Source: Tragulus kanchil (Eukaryota > Chordata > Mammalia > Artiodactyla > Tragulidae). From it: a DNA stretch of 64,000 nucleotides. Positions 44,950-57,131 of this stretch are shown one piece after another (within the stretch, counting starts at the first letter, position 1; every line of letters begins with the position of its first letter). The notes beneath the pieces were generated by a model. The model made no database searches. It was not told where the DNA came from and worked only from the letters and a program-made list of their open reading frames with translations. The position numbers and the translations under genes are program-made. Location of the stretch: the NCBI GenBank assembly GCA_022376925.1, contig JAIOJX010000032.1, positions 97,704,794 to 97,768,793 on the forward strand. The letters run 5' to 3'.

Positions 44950-45158
44950 GTGCATGTTAAGCTACTTCAGTTGTGTCTGACTCTTTGCAGCCCTATGGCC
45001 TGACTCGTCTATCCATGGGATTCTCCAGGCAAGGATACTAGAGTGGGTCGCCACTCCCTACTCCACGGGATCATCCCGACCCAGGGATCAAACCCGTGTC
45101 TCCTGTCGCTCCTGCACTACAGGTGGATTCTTTACCACTAAACCACTGGGGAAGTCCT
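44950..45158 (-). mobile_element. Bov-tA SINE (duplicate of 43861-44069)
   Basis: Second copy in duplication L. Confidence 0.92.
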
Positions 45159-45345
45159 CACCTTTTTATCTTTGCTCTAATGTCACCTTCTCAGTGAGAC
45201 CCTCCATAGCACCACATTTGAAGTTACTAGAATCACTGTTTTAGAGCTCTCTGTCCTTTGCTGCTTTGTCCTTTTATCACCATCTGACATACCACACTTT
45301 TCTGATTTTTTTTTTTTCACTCACTGACTGCCTGTATTCCCTTAA

Positions 45346-45432
45346 TATTGGGTCAGTCTAAAAGTTTGTTCAGATTTTTCCATAAGATTTTACAGGAAAA
45401 CCCGAATGATTTTTTTCTTTCCTGATTCAATA
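45346..45432. mobile_element. Mini-mariner palindromic MITE (copy 2)
   Basis: Duplicate of 44257-44343, offset 1,089 bp. Confidence 0.85.
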
Positions 45433-45708
45433 GAATATAAGTTCCATGAAGGCAGACATCCTTATCCTATTCATTCATTTCTGTGTCTCTGGCACCTGAA
45501 ACAGTACCTAACAGGTAACGAGCATTCAGTAAATATTTGTTGGATGGGTGGATGGAAGCAAGCAAGCAGTGAAGGCCAGTAAGTTGAATTCATCCCCGTT
45601 CTGCAGATGGGGGAGGCAAAGCTGGGAGAGATTAGGGACCCAGGTCACACAAGGAGTTGACGGCAGAGCTGAATGGATGTGAGAGGGTAGTGGGAAGAAG
45701 CATGGGTT

Positions 45709-46384
45709 GCTTGAATTGGACACAGAATAAAGGACCTGATACCCCAAGTCAGGAAGTTTGGTTGTAAGGCACAGGACAGGTTTTCAGTGGAGAAGTGACA
45801 GAGCTCCAGGAAAACTGCTGTGTCTTGGAAGCAGAATTGAGGGGCAGTATGGAGGCTCACTGGGGACATATCTATGTCCTGCTGTGGTTTTTTGATCAAT
45901 ACCTGGACTTGTATCCTGCCACTCTGTCTTCTGGGAAAAGCCAAAGCCTGTTCACCCTGTGGGGACTGACCGCTCAAAGGATCTCCGAGGGATCCAGGAT
46001 GAGAATAAGTGGGTCCCCGTGGATGCCTCACAGCTCTTGTGCAAACCCCTGCCGCAGTGCTTCCCCAGCTGGGCTGGAATGCCCCTGTTTCCGTGAAGCC
46101 TCTGCCAACAGAGCAACAGTGGTCTCCTCTCTTTAACAGTGAAAGGTCAGAGCCTGACCCACAGCAACACTTTAGGGACTATTTATTGAAGAAAAGTTGT
46201 ACTTAGGCAATTGTGGATGTTACAGTGATGATGAGATTCAGTTACAGAGGAGCTTTGACAGCACAGCCGGAGACAAATTCATGAACCGGCAAGGACACGG
46301 CCATGTAAGGACAGGGGCTGCGCCCAGGTCCTCTGGCACTTACCAACCTGAGGTACACCGTCATTTTATTACTTGAACTCCGAC
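45709..46384. other. Unique sequence
   Basis: Frames of 128 codons (minus) and 113 codons (plus) overlap each other here. Neither has a recognisable domain. The duplicate continues to about 47533. Confidence 0.45.
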
Positions 46385-46500
46385 TGTCTTCCTGTAAGAA
46401 TGTTAGCTCCCAGAGATCAAGGTGTTTGTCTTATTCAGAGCTCTGCTCCCAGCACAGAGCCTATGCTCACTTAGGAAGTGTCTGTGAATGAGTGAGTGCC
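46385..46500 (+). mobile_element. L2/MIR 3' end
   Basis: AATGTTAGCTCCCAGAGATC and CTCCCAGCACAGAGCCTATG. The duplicate is 47534-47649. Confidence 0.68.
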
Positions 46501-47830
46501 TGAGGAGGTCCAGAGTGCCGTGAATATCCAACCCACTTCATGGGTAGGAGGTCAGAGAAGACTCTAGGGATTAAAAAAAAAAAAACAAACCTTGGCCAGG
46601 AGAACGGTGTTCCCAGATTTAAAGCTCCTTCAATATCCACTATTTTGTGACTTCTTTACAACTTGGTGGTGTCAGAACTTGATAAAGAACAAACTCAGAA
46701 ACAAATTCAAGCAAGCAGTGAAGGCCAGTAAGTTGAATTCATCCCCGTTCTGCAGATGGGGGAGGCAAAGCTGGGAGAGATTAGGGACCCAGGTCACACA
46801 AGGAGTTGACGGCAGAGCTGAATGGATGTGAGAGGGTAGTGGGAAGAAGCATGGGTTGCTTGAATTGGACACAGAATAAAGGACCTGATACCCCAAGTCA
46901 GGAAGTTTGGTTGTAAGGCACAGGACAGGTTTTCAGTGGAGAAGTGACAGAGCTCCAGGAAAACTGCTGTGTCTTGGAAGCAGAATTGAGGGGCAGTATG
47001 GAGGCTCACTGGGGACATATCTATGTCCTGCTGTGGTTTTTTGATCAATACCTGGACTTGTATCCTGCCACTCTGTCTTCTGGGAAAAGCCAAAGCCTGT
47101 TCACCCTGTGGGGACTGACCGCTCAAAGGATCTCCGAGGGATCCAGGATGAGAATAAGTGGGTCCCCGTGGATGCCTCACAGCTCTTGTGCAAACCCCTG
47201 CCGCAGTGCTTCCCCAGCTGGGCTGGAATGCCCCTGTTTCCGTGAAGCCTCTGCCAACAGAGCAACAGTGGTCTCCTCTCTTTAACAGTGAAAGGTCAGA
47301 GCCTGACCCACAGCAACACTTTAGGGACTATTTATTGAAGAAAAGTTGTACTTAGGCAATTGTGGATGTTACAGTGATGATGAGATTCAGTTACAGAGGA
47401 GCTTTGACAGCACAGCCGGAGACAAATTCATGAACCGGCAAGGACACGGCCATGTAAGGACAGGGGCTGCGCCCAGGTCCTCTGGCACTTACCAACCTGA
47501 GGTACACCGTCATTTTATTACTTGAACTCCGACTGTCTTCCTGTAAGAATGTTAGCTCCCAGAGATCAAGGTGTTTGTCTTATTCAGAGCTCTGCTCCCA
47601 GCACAGAGCCTATGCTCACTTAGGAAGTGTCTGTGAATGAGTGAGTGCCTGAGGAGGTCCAGAGTGCCGTGAATATCCAACCCACTTCATGGGTAGGAGG
47701 TCAGAGAAGACTCTAGGGATTAAAAAAAAAAAAAAACAAACCTTGGCCAGGAGAACGGTGTTCCCAGATTTAAAGCTCCTTCAATATCCACTATTTTGTG
47801 ACTTCTTTACAACTTGGTGGTGTCAGAACT

Positions 47831-48784
47831 GCTTTATGAATAAAGAAACAAATCTCAGAGAAAGGCAATCAGCTTGTCAAGGTCTCTCAGATGACAGAGC
47901 AAAGACTTCAGCCCAGATCTTCTAAATCAAAAGCCTGCGCCTTCTCCATACAGGCCTGGAAAACCATTCAAGAGGGGACTAGGTCCAGAGGATAGATCAT
48001 TAACATCAAACCTCATCATTGTTACCATCACCATCTTCATCGTTTTTATGGCAGCTGTATTCTTCTGATTTAAAGCTTCCCTTTTTGCTTAAGCAAATTT
48101 AAGCTGGAATTTGCTCCTTGTAATAGTTTTGAATAATAAAGGCTCAAGAGGTTCATAAGTTCAGATTTGGAAAGGAAGGGATAGCAATAAAAGGCAAGTC
48201 CGAGGCAGAATTAAAAGAATGTGGTAGTCAAGCTGATGAGTCACATAAAAGAAGGGGTATCCAAGAGGAATCTCCACATTTGGCTTGAGAGACTGGAGAA
48301 TGGTGGTGTGTTTAGCTGAAGCAGGCAATCCGGAAGATAAGCTATGTTGAGGGAGTGGAAGAAGGAAAATGCGTTCCTCCATTTGTCCATCCAGCCACGC
48401 ATTCATTGAACAATTATTTGCCAAGATCTTTCTAGACACTGAGGACTTCATGGTGGATAAGATGAGTTGAGATTTGGATAGTATCTGTGGACCATCATTG
48501 ACTCATTTATTTAACTAACAACAATCACCACCTATGGACTGTGCTCTGTCCGGAGAACTGAGTATAAATTCAGGCAGTGATGTCTAGCAGGCAGCAGGAG
48601 AGAGGGCTGAGCTGGCCTTTCTGCTGTGAATGTCATCTCCATGGGATAATTCTAGCAGTCATGGGACAAGGAGCTTGGAGAAGAGAAACCTAGTTTCACC
48701 GGCCTTGTCCCATCATGCCTGGGCTTCCTTCTTGAGCCAATAACAAGTGTTTCTTGCTCCCATGTGGCTGAGAGGCAGACACAG
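47831..48784. other. Unique sequence, about 0.95 kb
   Basis: A MIR-like phrase at about 47860-47940 (AGACTTCAGCCCAGATCTTC). Otherwise nothing recognised. Confidence 0.45.
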
Positions 48785-48960
48785 AAAAAGCATGGGTTTT
48801 GGAGTCCAGTCTGGTGCCCGCCTGGGTTCACACACCAGCCCTACCAGGTAACCTTGAGAACGACCCTGAATGAGCTGACTTGCTTCTCAGCATCTTGGTT
48901 TTCTCAGCTACAGAATGTGAATGCTTAGACCACTGTTGAGAGTAAAAGAATGTAGAAGTG
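48785..48960 (+). mobile_element. MIR
   Basis: GCATGGGTTTTGGAGTCCAG, ACCAGGTAACCTTGAGAACG and GGTTTTCTCAGCTACAGAAT. Confidence 0.83.
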
Positions 48961-50162
48961 CATCCATTCAACTGCAAATATGTAGTGAATACCTATTTAT
49001 CCCAAGTTCTGGAGTAGAAGACGTCAATGAAAGCCAATCTTAGAGGGTTCAGCTGGGAGGAATAGGTGAATCTCTGGGACTACCATGGCTTGGTTCTGAT
49101 TCGCCTATAACAGCCAGTCCCCCTCTGCCCACTACAATCAATACTAATCTGCCCTTTCCCCACCCCACACACAAGGCAGTATTTTTTGCAATTAGAGGGA
49201 AAAAAAATGAAAATGATGGTTCTGCCGTCCTCTGCAGAGCTGTTTTCCAGAGCTGTAGAAAAAAGGTCCACATGAACCATGCTGTTTTTGGCAGTCATGG
49301 CTCTACTCCTCACAGCCAGGGGCTTAGAGCTTTATTTGTGGTTTAAGTTACAAGCAAGGGTGAAAACCCCAGAAAAGGAGGGGCAAGGAGAAAATGTTTT
49401 AAAAGTTGAGAAAATTGCCTTGTGTTCTCAAGTGCAGGCAATTTGTCCAAACACCTGAGCTCTGTAGAATCCTAGTGGTCTGACTGTGGTTTCTATTCTG
49501 GGGCTCTGGGCCCAGGGTCGGGAGTGGGGGATGTTGTTTTCATACATGAAGAAAATCACAAAATTGCTTTTTACAAGATATTAATGAGTAGTTTTACTGC
49601 TTCAATGGCGACATTGTTGAAGGTTTTGAAATAAATCCAGGTCCAGGTTTGAGGTGATTTAGTTCTCAGGGTCTCTATGTTAGTGCAAGCTCGTATGCAC
49701 TATGTACAGTGAAGCTAAACAAACCAAAATGTCTGAGTTTGGAGTAGGAAAAGGTCTATTGCAGGGCCTTGCAAGGAGGCAGGTGGCTTATGCCCTAAAA
49801 AGCCCCAAGCTCCCAGAAGGGTTTCAGCAAAGCATTTTTTAAAGCTGGGTAGGTTGAGGAATGGGGGGGATGTGGTCACAGGGTCTGTGATCAGCTTGTG
49901 CACAACTCTGATTGACTCATGGTGAGGGAACAGGATGGTGTTCCAGGGGTTCACTATATCAGTCCTTATGCTCCAAGAGGCTTGGGGCTGTGTGTTCACA
50001 GTCATCAAGTAGTTAACATCTTCCATTTGGTGGGAGGTTTTCATATCTTTCAAACAACTCAGAAAACGTACATCAAATACTCTTGCCTAGGTATTACACT
50101 TCAGAGAGGAGCTAAAGCAGAGGATGTGGGGGATGGCTTGTCCCAGGCAGGCTCCACGGGGT
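48961..50162. other. Unique sequence, about 1.2 kb
   Basis: No repeat I can name and no supported coding frame (the longest is 112 codons, minus, 49715-50053). Confidence 0.5.
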
Positions 50163-50171
50163 CCTGCTCAG

Positions 50172-50389
50172 CTGTGTTCAGACACTCAGTTATGTCCTAC
50201 TCTTTATGGTCCTGTAGACTGTACCCCACCAGGCTCCTCTGTCCATGGAATGCAACAGGCAAGAATACTGGAGTGGGTTGCCATGCCCTTCTCCAGGAGA
50301 TCTTCCTGATCCAGGAATCAAACTCTCATCTCTTGTGTTCCCTGTATTGGCAGGTGGATTCTTTTCCACTAGCTCCACCTGGGAAGCCC
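50172..50389 (-). mobile_element. Bov-tA SINE
   Basis: CTGTGTTCAGACACTCAGTT to CCACCTGGGAAGCCCC. Perfect target duplication CCTGCTCAG at 50163-50171 and 50390-50398. Confidence 0.93.
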
Positions 50390-50398
50390 CCTGCTCAG

Positions 50399-51409
50399 TT
50401 ACAGCTACATAAAGCATTTCACAGACATTAGCTGTGGAGTTTGGGAGCTGTCCTCCCTTGATCCAGAGCAGAGGAAGCTAAACATTCTAGGGACAGAAGT
50501 GCCTGTTAAGTCTTCAAGTTCAACTCTCTCCTTACACTGAAGACAAAAACAAAAAAGTAGGCAGCATGCCCAGGGCAGGACAGCATGTTTGTATTATAGT
50601 AGAAGTCCGTCTACACTCCGGTCTTCTAGACGTCGCAGATCTTTCTGGCAGTCTTTGAGACAGCCCAGAGGGGACATTCCACTTCAGAAACCATGACTGG
50701 CCTCCCCTCGTGTTGACATTTCTGTGGCAGTGACTTTGAAAGCTGCCTTTTATGGCCCAGGCTTTGGAAGGGCAAACAGTGTTATCAGTAGAACAACACA
50801 GGTGGCTTCTGGAGTTGGGTCCAGGTGGAGCCAGGCAGGAAGGGAGGGGGGGCCCTTCCTACAGATAGATGTGACCCATCGCCTGTCTGGGTTCAGAAGG
50901 GGACACAGACCCTTCCTGGGGGGTGGGACAAGAGGCTGACATGATGGTAGAGGAAAAACTTGGCTTTGAGGAAGACAAGACGGTCTGAGTCATGGCAATG
51001 CTACTTGCCAACAAGCTCCCTGGCCAAGCTGTGTATAAAACAAGGATGATGATGGCTCAACCACAAGCGCTCGAGAGCCCAGGTTGCTAGTAACCCTTGT
51101 ACTGGATAGCCCAGGTATAGGATTGGAGAGTGCTGGTGGGGACACTAGGCTCTTGACACTGGTTGCTTACTGCTGGTCTTGCCCATTATCGCCGCCTGAG
51201 AACAGAGGGTGGCCCAGGTGAATTCTCCAGCTCTAAGGGTTGAGGCTCCAGGCAGGGCCATCTGAGGTTACAGGTTCATCCCTCCTTCTTGATCCTCTCA
51301 AATACTACGGGGATTTGTTTTCAAGGTTTGGATCCTGGCTGAGTGACCTTCTCATGCTTTCTGGAGCAGAACTCCAGGTCAAGAATATGTGTGGGGCTCA
51401 GGGTAATAC
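50399..51409. other. Unique sequence, about 1 kb
   Basis: G-rich patches (GGAAGGGAGGGGGGGCCC near 50838) but no gene or repeat recognised. Confidence 0.5.
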
Positions 51410-51530
51410 TTGACATGAGTGCTACCATTTAGAGTCAGGAAGCCTTGTATTCAAGTTCTGGCTCACCTACTTGGGTTTTATTGGTCTTGGGTCATTCAGA
51501 AAACCTCTCTGAGCTTTGGTTTCCTCATCG
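51410..51530 (+). mobile_element. MIR
   Basis: TTTAGAGTCAGGAAGCCTTG, CAGAAAACCTCTCTGAGCTT and GTTTCCTCATCGGTG. Confidence 0.78.
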
Positions 51531-51737
51531 GTGTTTTTCCTGCCTGCCAAGTCACATGCTGGCAGGAGAATGAAGTCACAAAAGTAGAAAACATTGTAAT
51601 CTATAAAGGGCACTGATAAGAATCGGAAACTTCTAAAAACAGAGATGGCTTTCTTTTTGCTCTGTCTCTTCACCAAAACAGTATTTAGGTGGAGGTAGAT
51701 AGCTGCCTTTGAATCTAAATAGATGTTGTACTATTTA

Positions 51738-51951
51738 AAAGGGCTTCCCCTGTGGATCAGTGGTAAAGAATCCACCTGCCAAGCAGGAGACGAGAATTCA
51801 ATCCCTGAGCCAGGAAGATCCTCTGGAAGAGGAAATGCCAAACCACTCCAGGATTCTTGCCTGGGAAATCCCACAGACGAAGGGGCCTGGTGGGCCACAG
51901 TCCAAGGAGTCACAACAGAGCTGGTCACAATTTAGTGACTGAGCACACACC
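51738..51951 (+). mobile_element. Bov-tA SINE
   Basis: GGGCTTCCCCTGTGGATCAG head to TTTAGTGACTGAGCACACAC. Target duplication TACTATTTA at 51729-51737 and 51952-51960. Confidence 0.93.
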
Positions 51952-52134
51952 TACTATTTATTATAGAAACATTCTCCAGAAGTCTAGAGACTAGAAGAAG
52001 CTGGTATCAGAACACCCTGAAAGAGTTGGAGGGGTTGAGGAGGGGAAAAATAAGTGTTCTTTGAACACCTAACATGTCCTAGCTACTGTGACCATCACTT
52101 TTATGTTTAAAGAGAGAGGGTGAGGATGATGTTG

Positions 52135-52420
52135 GCTAACTCTACTGACAGGAATAGTTCTGAGTGCTTTACACATATACCCCCATTTTGTAGATAAAAA
52201 AACTGAGGCACTGAGAAGTTAACATCCGTCCACAAGGTTGTCCTAAGCTGAGGCTTGGATCCCAGCAGTCAGGGCCCCAGGGCTCCATAGCTCTTCTCTG
52301 CTCTTAGAGACCACACGCCGTCGGGTGCTCAGGTACGACATCTGCATCTTTCAGACAGGAAACCGAGGCTCAGGAAAGTCAGACAACTCATGCAGGGTCA
52401 CATAAATGAAAGGTAGGAGG
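52135..52420 (-). mobile_element. MIR fragments (two)
   Basis: CCCCCATTTTGTAGATAAAA with ACTGAGGCACTGAGAAGTTA, then GGAAACCGAGGCTCAGGAAA. Two MIR cores lie in succession. Strand is inferred. Confidence 0.65.
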
Positions 52421-52481
52421 TTTGCTGAGATGCTTCTTACTTCAAAACTTTCCGTTTTTGATGCGGTAGTCTGAATGAGAG

Positions 52482-52580
52482 GGGAGTTTGGGGGAGAATG
52501 GATACATGTAGATGTATTGCTGAGTGGCTTTGCTGTCCACCTGAAACTATCACAACGCTGTTTTTTTTTTTTTTTTTTCT
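52482..52580 (+). mobile_element. L1 3' UTR end
   Basis: GGATACATGTAGATGTATTG, CTTTGCTGTCCACCTGAAAC and CTATCACAACGCTG are the extreme 3' end of artiodactyl L1, followed by a T-run. Confidence 0.78.
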
Positions 52581-52684
52581 AAATTATTTCCTTCTTTATC
52601 TTTTTAGCTGGTAGAAAAGCATCATTCAGAGTGAGTCCGAATCTAGCTTCCTGTTCCATCCTCACTTGAGTCCTATTTTCTCCT

Positions 52685-53336
52685 TTGGATCAGAGAAAAG
52701 AAACCTACTGCCTTGGTCAAAGCGAAACCTCTGGGGAAAAGCCCCTAGCCCAAGCTTGGCGCAGAGTAGCAGAGGGTGCTGGGCTTGCTCTCCTAACTTT
52801 CCTCTTCTCTGCTTTAGGAAGAGAAATGCAGGTCCTTCAGCCTTTACAAGGACGTCAGCACCATGCTCTTGTGTGTTCTGGTTCTACACTTCTGCACAAG
52901 TTCCGGTTTGACTCAATAACCTGAAAATGTGAAAGCAGACTTTAGCACCACATTCCAGCTCCAGTCTGACCCAGGAGGAAATGCAGTGTCGCCTTGTTAT
53001 TTGACACTGTGCTCCTAGTAATGCAACCAAAGTTTACATTCTCTCTTCTGGCAGCCACCACGCACTGCAGACTCAACGTCTCTCACGTTCTGAGCTCCTG
53101 TCTGTTGCCCTCTTCTCTATTTGGCCTGATTCCTTAAGTCTTCTCCCATTGGCATTATGCTGGGATTCATGAGGAATTCCTTCTGAGGGTATCTTGGAGG
53201 AGCTCTCAGATTAGGGGCTAATCCAAACCCTCAAATGTAAGCTTTCAAAGTCCCAAAGATCACTGGATCCAGAGGGTGACTGAACCATGCTGGGCAAGGT
53301 GCAGACAGAGAGCTGTTTCATACAATCAGATTAATA
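52685..53336. other. Unique sequence
   Basis: No gene recognised. Short frames of 70-81 codons are anonymous. The duplicate is 53844-54492. Confidence 0.45.
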
Positions 53337-53472
53337 CATGCATGCTAAGTCACTTCTGTTGGGTCTGACTCTTAGGGACCCTATGGACTGCAGGCCGCCA
53401 GGCTGCTCTGTCCATGGGGACTCTCCCGGCGAGAGTACTGGAGGGGGTTGCCTGCCCTCCTCCAGGGGCAAG
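53337..53472 (-). mobile_element. Bov-tA SINE, head missing
   Basis: CATGCTAAGTCACTTCTGTT to CCTCCAGGGGCAAGTG. The element lacks its tRNA-like head. Confidence 0.85.
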
Positions 53473-53599
53473 TGATGGGAAAACGTCCCTGGTCAGAGAG
53501 TGAATGCAGCTGTGGCCTTGTGTGAGGCTCATTTCTAGAAGAGTTGGGGTGCCATACCTCATTTCCGCATGGATTCACTTTAAAGTAATGTCTGGTAGT

Positions 53600-53800
53600 T
53601 CATTCAGGCTTTGGAACCAACAGGCCTGGATTCAAAGTAACTTACCACTTTCATGACTTCAGGCCATGTCCCCACATTTTGAAGCCTCAGTTTTTCTCTG
53701 TAAACTTGGAGCCATAATGGTATTTACTTCATCATGATATTGAGAGGATGAAAAGAGAATGCATAAATAAATGTTTCATCCCAGGGCCCTAGCACAAATG
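53600..53800 (+). mobile_element. MIR
   Basis: GGCCTGGATTCAAAGTAACT, CCTCAGTTTTTCTCTGTAAA and GATATTGAGAGGATGAAAAG. The duplicate is 54756-54957. Confidence 0.82.
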
Positions 53801-54492
53801 GAGAGTTTCAGCTTTTGTGTTTCATATCTTGTTTTAAGCTTTTTTGGATCAGAGAAAGAAACCTACTGCCTTGGTCAAAGCGAAACCTCTGGGGAAAAGC
53901 CCTAGCCCAAGCTTGGCGAGAGTAGCAGAGGGTGCTGGGCTTGCTCTCCTAACTTTCCTCTTCTCTGCTTTAGGAAGAGAAATGCAGGTCCTTCAGCCTT
54001 TACAAGGACGTCAGCACCATGCTCTTGTGTGTTCTGGTTCTACACTTCTGCACAAGTTCCGGTTTGACTCAATAACCTGAAAATGTGAAAGCAGACTTTA
54101 GCACCACATTCCAGCTCCAGTCTGACCCAGGAGGAAATGCAGTGTCGCCTTGTTATTTGACACTGTGCTCCTAGTAATGCAACCAAAGTTTACATTCTCT
54201 CTTCTGGCAGCCACCACGCACTGCAGACTCAACGTCTCTCACGTTCTGAGCTCCTGTCTGTTGCCCTCTCCTCTATTTGGCCTAATTCCTTAAGTCTTCT
54301 CCCATTGGCATTATGCTGGGATTCATGAGGAATTCCTTCTGAGGGTATCTTGGAGGAGCTCTCAGATTAGGGGCTAATCCAAACCCTCAAATGTAAGCTT
54401 TCAAAGTCCCAAAGATCACTGGATCCAGAGGGTGACTGAACCATGCTGGGCAAGCTGCAGACAGAGAGCTGTTTCATACAATCAGATTAATG

Positions 54493-54628
54493 CATGCATG
54501 CTAAGTCACTTCTGTTGGGTCTGACTCTTAGGGACCCTATGGACTGCAGGCCGCCAGGCTGCTCTGTCCATGGGGACTCTCCCGGCGAGAGTACTGGAGG
54601 GGGTTGCCTGCCCTCCTCCAGGGGCAAG
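54493..54628 (-). mobile_element. Bov-tA SINE (duplicate of 53337-53472)
   Basis: Second copy in duplication N. Confidence 0.85.
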
Positions 54629-54975
54629 TGATGGGAAAACGTCCCTGGTCAGAGAGTGAATGCAGCTGTGGCCTTGTGTGAGGCTCATTTCTAGAAGAGT
54701 TGGGGTGCCATACCTCATTTCCGCATGGATTCACTTTAAAGTAATGTCTGGTAGTTCATTCAGGCTTTGGAACCAACAGGCCTGGATTCAAAGTAACTTA
54801 CCACTTTCATGACTTCAGGCCATGTCCCCACATTTTAAAGCCTCAGTTTTTCTCTGTAAACTTGGAGCCATAATGGTATTTACTTCATCATGATATTGAG
54901 AGGATGAAAAGAGAATGCATAAATAAATGTTTCATCCCAGGGCCCTAGCACAAATGGAGAGTTTCAGCTTTTGTG

Positions 54976-55770
54976 GCTATTTGCATCATGCCTTGGCTTT
55001 CCCATTCAAGCATTTATTTAGCAAACAGTCACCAAGTGTCTGTGGGGGTAAGCTAAAGAAACACAGATAGTAAAAGCCCGAGGGCAGGAGAGGGATTGAG
55101 TGAATAAAGGTGCCTCCAGGAACCAGCCAGATGCCTTGCTCTGGTTCTGGGTTTGGTCTGCTGAGCACACCAGCTGCTTCACCCACCCCAGCACGCACAG
55201 GATCTGCTGGGTCATCTCTGAGTTTGAAGTGTCTCAGGTTACTCTCCATGTGACCTTGGGCCAATCCTCTAACTCATCTCAGCCTCTGGCACATTTCCCA
55301 TAAAAGAAATACGTTCATATCCACAGTGCCAAGGTTTTGTAGTAGGTCAACCCATACAAAGCTAAGGTGAGAAGCCAAACCTGCTCTTGACTGATGCCCC
55401 TTAACTTTTATCGAACACAGATAAAACGGGAACACACCTCAACCACTCACCCTGCCTGCTAGACCTCTATCACCATGTGCCAGGCTTAGGCTAGATGCTG
55501 GTGGTCAACAGACTCATGAGAAGCTAGCCCTACCTCTAGAAAGTTTAGGTGGGAAAAGAAATGAACTTCTAAGCTTGATAGAGAGGGCTAAGGACTGTGA
55601 TGGAATTGTGCTCAATGTGACATAGGAATACCAGGAAGGATAAATTACTTTGTCTAGTTGGTCTTCAGCTTTTTCATCTGTCAAATGGGTATAATTTGTT
55701 TTTAACTTGTGTGAGATGTCTTGAGTTAGTAAATGTACAACTATATGCTGGAAAGTTTAGTTATGTGCTC
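54976..55770. other. Unique sequence with a MIR scrap
   Basis: CATGTGACCTTGGGCCAATC near 55248 is a MIR fragment. Two minus frames (92 and 65 codons) are anonymous. Confidence 0.5.
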
Positions 55771-55984
55771 TGTGTGTGCTCAGTTGTGTTAGACTCTTTG
55801 CAACCCCATGGAGTGTAGCCCACCAGGCTCTTCTGACCGTAGAATTTTCCAGGCAAGGATGCTGGAGTGGGTTGCCTTTTTCTACTCCAGGGGATCTTCC
55901 CGACCTAGGGATTGAACCCATGTCTCTTATACCTTCTCCATTGGCAAGTGAGTTCTTTACCACTAACGCCACCTGGGAAACCCC
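55771..55984 (-). mobile_element. Bov-tA SINE
   Basis: TGTGTGTGCTCAGTTGTGTT to GCCACCTGGGAAACCCC. Confidence 0.92.
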
Positions 55985-56619
55985 GGAGCTTCTATTGATG
56001 TATCTGTTTCTCCATTAGACATCACTCCTTATCCTCCTGTCCCCATGGACACAGAGAAGATGCCAGTCAACACTGGCTGAATGAACTGGTGGAAGAGTTT
56101 GTTATCTTACTTGATTCCTTTAACCTCGGAGAGGTCCACCCATCTTGCAGATGGAGAGAAACATCACAGGTGCACAGAGTTCAGCAAGTTCTGGGCAAGC
56201 AGTGACTGAGCCAGACATCTTCAGACCTGTTCTGATGACCTTTCTACTAGATTCCGCAGCACAGGCCCTTGGCTCAGGTAAGATGACACCACTCCGCTGT
56301 ACGTGACTCACCCTTCTCCGTGGGCCACTGAGCCAATCCATCAGCCTCTCAGGCTGAGTCACAGTTGGAGGTGACTTGAACCTGGGACTTGAAGAGAAAG
56401 CCAGGCAGTCCTGCTGGACCCGTGTGCCCAGGGATCCCTCAGACCAGCCAAGCACATCCCCGGGAAATCCCTCACAGGATAGGGAGGTGGTGATGGGGTG
56501 GATACTGAGACGTCACATCGGATGCACTCCCCTCTCTCGAAAGTGTGTCTGAAGGGTAACACCCAGCCAGTCACCGTGCCCAGTGACCTCTAACTCAGAG
56601 GTCTCCTTTCCTCTCCATT
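55985..56619. other. Unique sequence
   Basis: MIR-like wording near 56150-56260 only. The 111- and 129-codon minus frames are anonymous and overlap other frames. The duplicate is 57132-57763. Confidence 0.45.
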
Positions 56620-57013
56620 CCCAGAGCCAAAGCCCTCATCATCATCTCTGTGTTGACTGGACTCCCAGTGCCCTCTTTACTGATCTTCCTCTAAGAAATT
56701 AAGTAACCTGGCCTAGTCACACATTATGACTCTGTCATGCTGATGTTCAAAAAAATCTTTGAAAGCTCCCCAGTACATAAGGAATGAAGCTGAAGTCGCT
56801 GACTAAGCGTTCAAGGCTCACTTGTTGACAGCCCACTTTCCCAGTCTCCTTCCTGCCCATGCTGCCCTGAAACCCTCATTTAGCTCAAGGTATGTGCTGC
56901 TCTTCCTCAGAGTTGTCTTTTATTATTTGTTCCCCTTGCCCTGACTCATACCCTTTCTTTCCCTTCAAAGACCCTCTTACTCATCCTTCACATCTTGCTT
57001 AAAAGTCACATCC
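56620..57013 (+). mobile_element. L2 (copy 1)
   Basis: AAAGCTCCCCAGTACATAAG, CCTGCCCATGCTGCCCTGAA, TGACTCATACCCTTTCTTTC and CATCTTGCTTAAAAGTCACA are L2 3' text. Confidence 0.72.
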
Positions 57014-57059
57014 TTGGGACATCCCTGTTCCAAGGGCTGGGACCAATCCTTGGCCCAGG

Positions 57060-57131
57060 TTGAACCCATGTCTCTTATACCTTCTCCATTGGCAAGTGAG
57101 TTTTTACCACTAACGCCACCTGGGAAACCCC
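57060..57131 (-). mobile_element. Bov-tA head fragment (edge of duplication O)
   Basis: TTGAACCCATGTCTCTTATA to CACCTGGGAAACCCCG, a partial repeat of 55912-55984. Confidence 0.88.

Larger units (their letters stand above)
43524..45709. repeat. Tandem duplication L (period about 1,089-1,094 bp)
   Basis: Copy 1 is 43524-44618 and copy 2 is 44618-45709. The first 40 bases of copy 2 are degraded (CTGCTTTGGGCCCATG against CTGCCTGTGGGCTTCCTGCCATG), while the interior matches. Near its end, copy 1 has GTTGAGCAG where copy 2 has GTTGACGGCAG. Confidence 0.95.
45559..47830. repeat. Tandem duplication M (period 1,149 bp, overlaps L)
   Basis: Copy 1 is 45559-46679 and copy 2 is 46708-47830. The filler 46680-46707 (GATAAAGAACAAACTCAG) imitates the real sequence after copy 2 (GAATAAAGAAACAAATCTCAG). 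Together with L, this makes about 150 bases near 44471, 45560 and 46708 triplicated. Confidence 0.95.
52685..54975. repeat. Tandem duplication N (period about 1,156-1,159 bp)
   Basis: Copy 1 is 52685-53819 and copy 2 is 53844-54975, with a 24 bp filler (TTTCATATCTTGTTTTAAGC). Three single-base deletions fall in the first 90 bases of copy 2 (GAAAAG/GAAAG, GCCCCTAG/GCCCTAG, GGCGCAGAG/GGCGAGAG), then only scattered substitutions. Confidence 0.95.
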
